A stretch of 64,000 nt of DNA from Babylonia areolata (lineage: Eukaryota > Mollusca > Gastropoda > Neogastropoda > Buccinidae), in assembly GCF_041734735.1 (NCBI RefSeq), contig NC_134907.1, positions 9,628,638 through 9,692,637 on the forward strand, in the 5' to 3' direction. The notes below the pieces were generated by a model. The model was given only the letters and a program-made list of their open reading frames with translations. It was not told the DNA's origin and made no database searches. Of the stretch, positions 63,931 through 64,000 are shown piece by piece. A program made the position numbers and the translations under genes. How positions within the stretch are numbered: position 1 is the stretch's first letter; each line of letters begins with the position of its first letter.

Positions 63931-64000
63931 CAAATTTCACCCTCATTTGCCCAGTTTCCCCCAACCCTCCGTTCATCACATCTCCCACCCCTTCTAACTG
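63250..64000. other. Right edge, simple repeats
   Basis: A LINE ORF2 end fragment at 63,245-63,330, GT-rich 63,335-63,375, (ATT/ATG)n 63,500-63,560, T run 63,891-63,930. The upstream exon of the long CP2 isoform was not found here. Confidence 0.6.

Overview
The window is animal DNA: intron-rich, with GT/AG splice sites, microsatellites, several tRNA-derived SINE families, LINE 3' ends, a Penelope-like fragment and MITEs. The SINE set, with its repeated 'cactcgt-tacgagtg' tail, and the gene structure suggest a mollusc, most likely a marine gastropod. That placement is an inference from repeat style, not proven. No bacterial or organellar genes were seen.

The main gene lies on the minus strand and spans about 61.3 to 18.0 kb. 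It is a CP2/LSF-type transcription factor, the invertebrate counterpart of vertebrate TFCP2/UBP1/TFCP2L1. I rebuilt it exon by exon. Eighteen coding exons from a short first exon (56,428) to the stop (17,971) join in phase to a 597-residue protein. A second, Ser/Thr-rich N-terminal exon (60,793-61,305) splices in the same phase to the shared second exon and implies a longer isoform of at least 756 residues. Order along the protein: N-terminal activation segment, CP2 DNA-binding domain, linker with a Gln/Gly/His-rich exon, SAM-like domain, C-terminal oligomerisation domain.

Two things stand out. First, the start of the CP2 exon at 45,197-45,343 has been amplified, together with its own 3' splice site, into about 11 extra 63-bp copies (45,344-46,040). 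These stay open in the reading frame of the gene and each carries a splice acceptor. Second, the 11-kb intron between exons K and L holds a complete nested gene on the same strand (42,076-36,411). It has four exons in matching phase and encodes 1,226 residues with an AT-hook-like start, a long coiled coil, an RNase H/hAT-like transposase core and a short C-terminal module. A 12-bp perfect inverted repeat at 35,468 and 42,692 may mark its transposon ends.

The rest is repeats. At 0-10 kb there is a T-rich plus strand with no recognisable exon, a 50-bp tandem array (about 23 copies), a 32-bp array, SINEs, a MITE and a Penelope-like fragment nested in a SINE. At 10-18 kb lie the candidate 3' region of the CP2 gene, a LINE 3' end and an 81-bp array. 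At 18-61 kb the introns are filled with SINEs (many with clear target-site duplications), minisatellites and (CA/GT)n runs, several directly beside splice sites. At 61-64 kb there are further SINE copies and simple repeats. The A-rich plus strand above about 10.4 kb fits minus-strand transcription; the switch to T-rich below it suggests a convergent plus-strand gene whose exons are not recognisable here.
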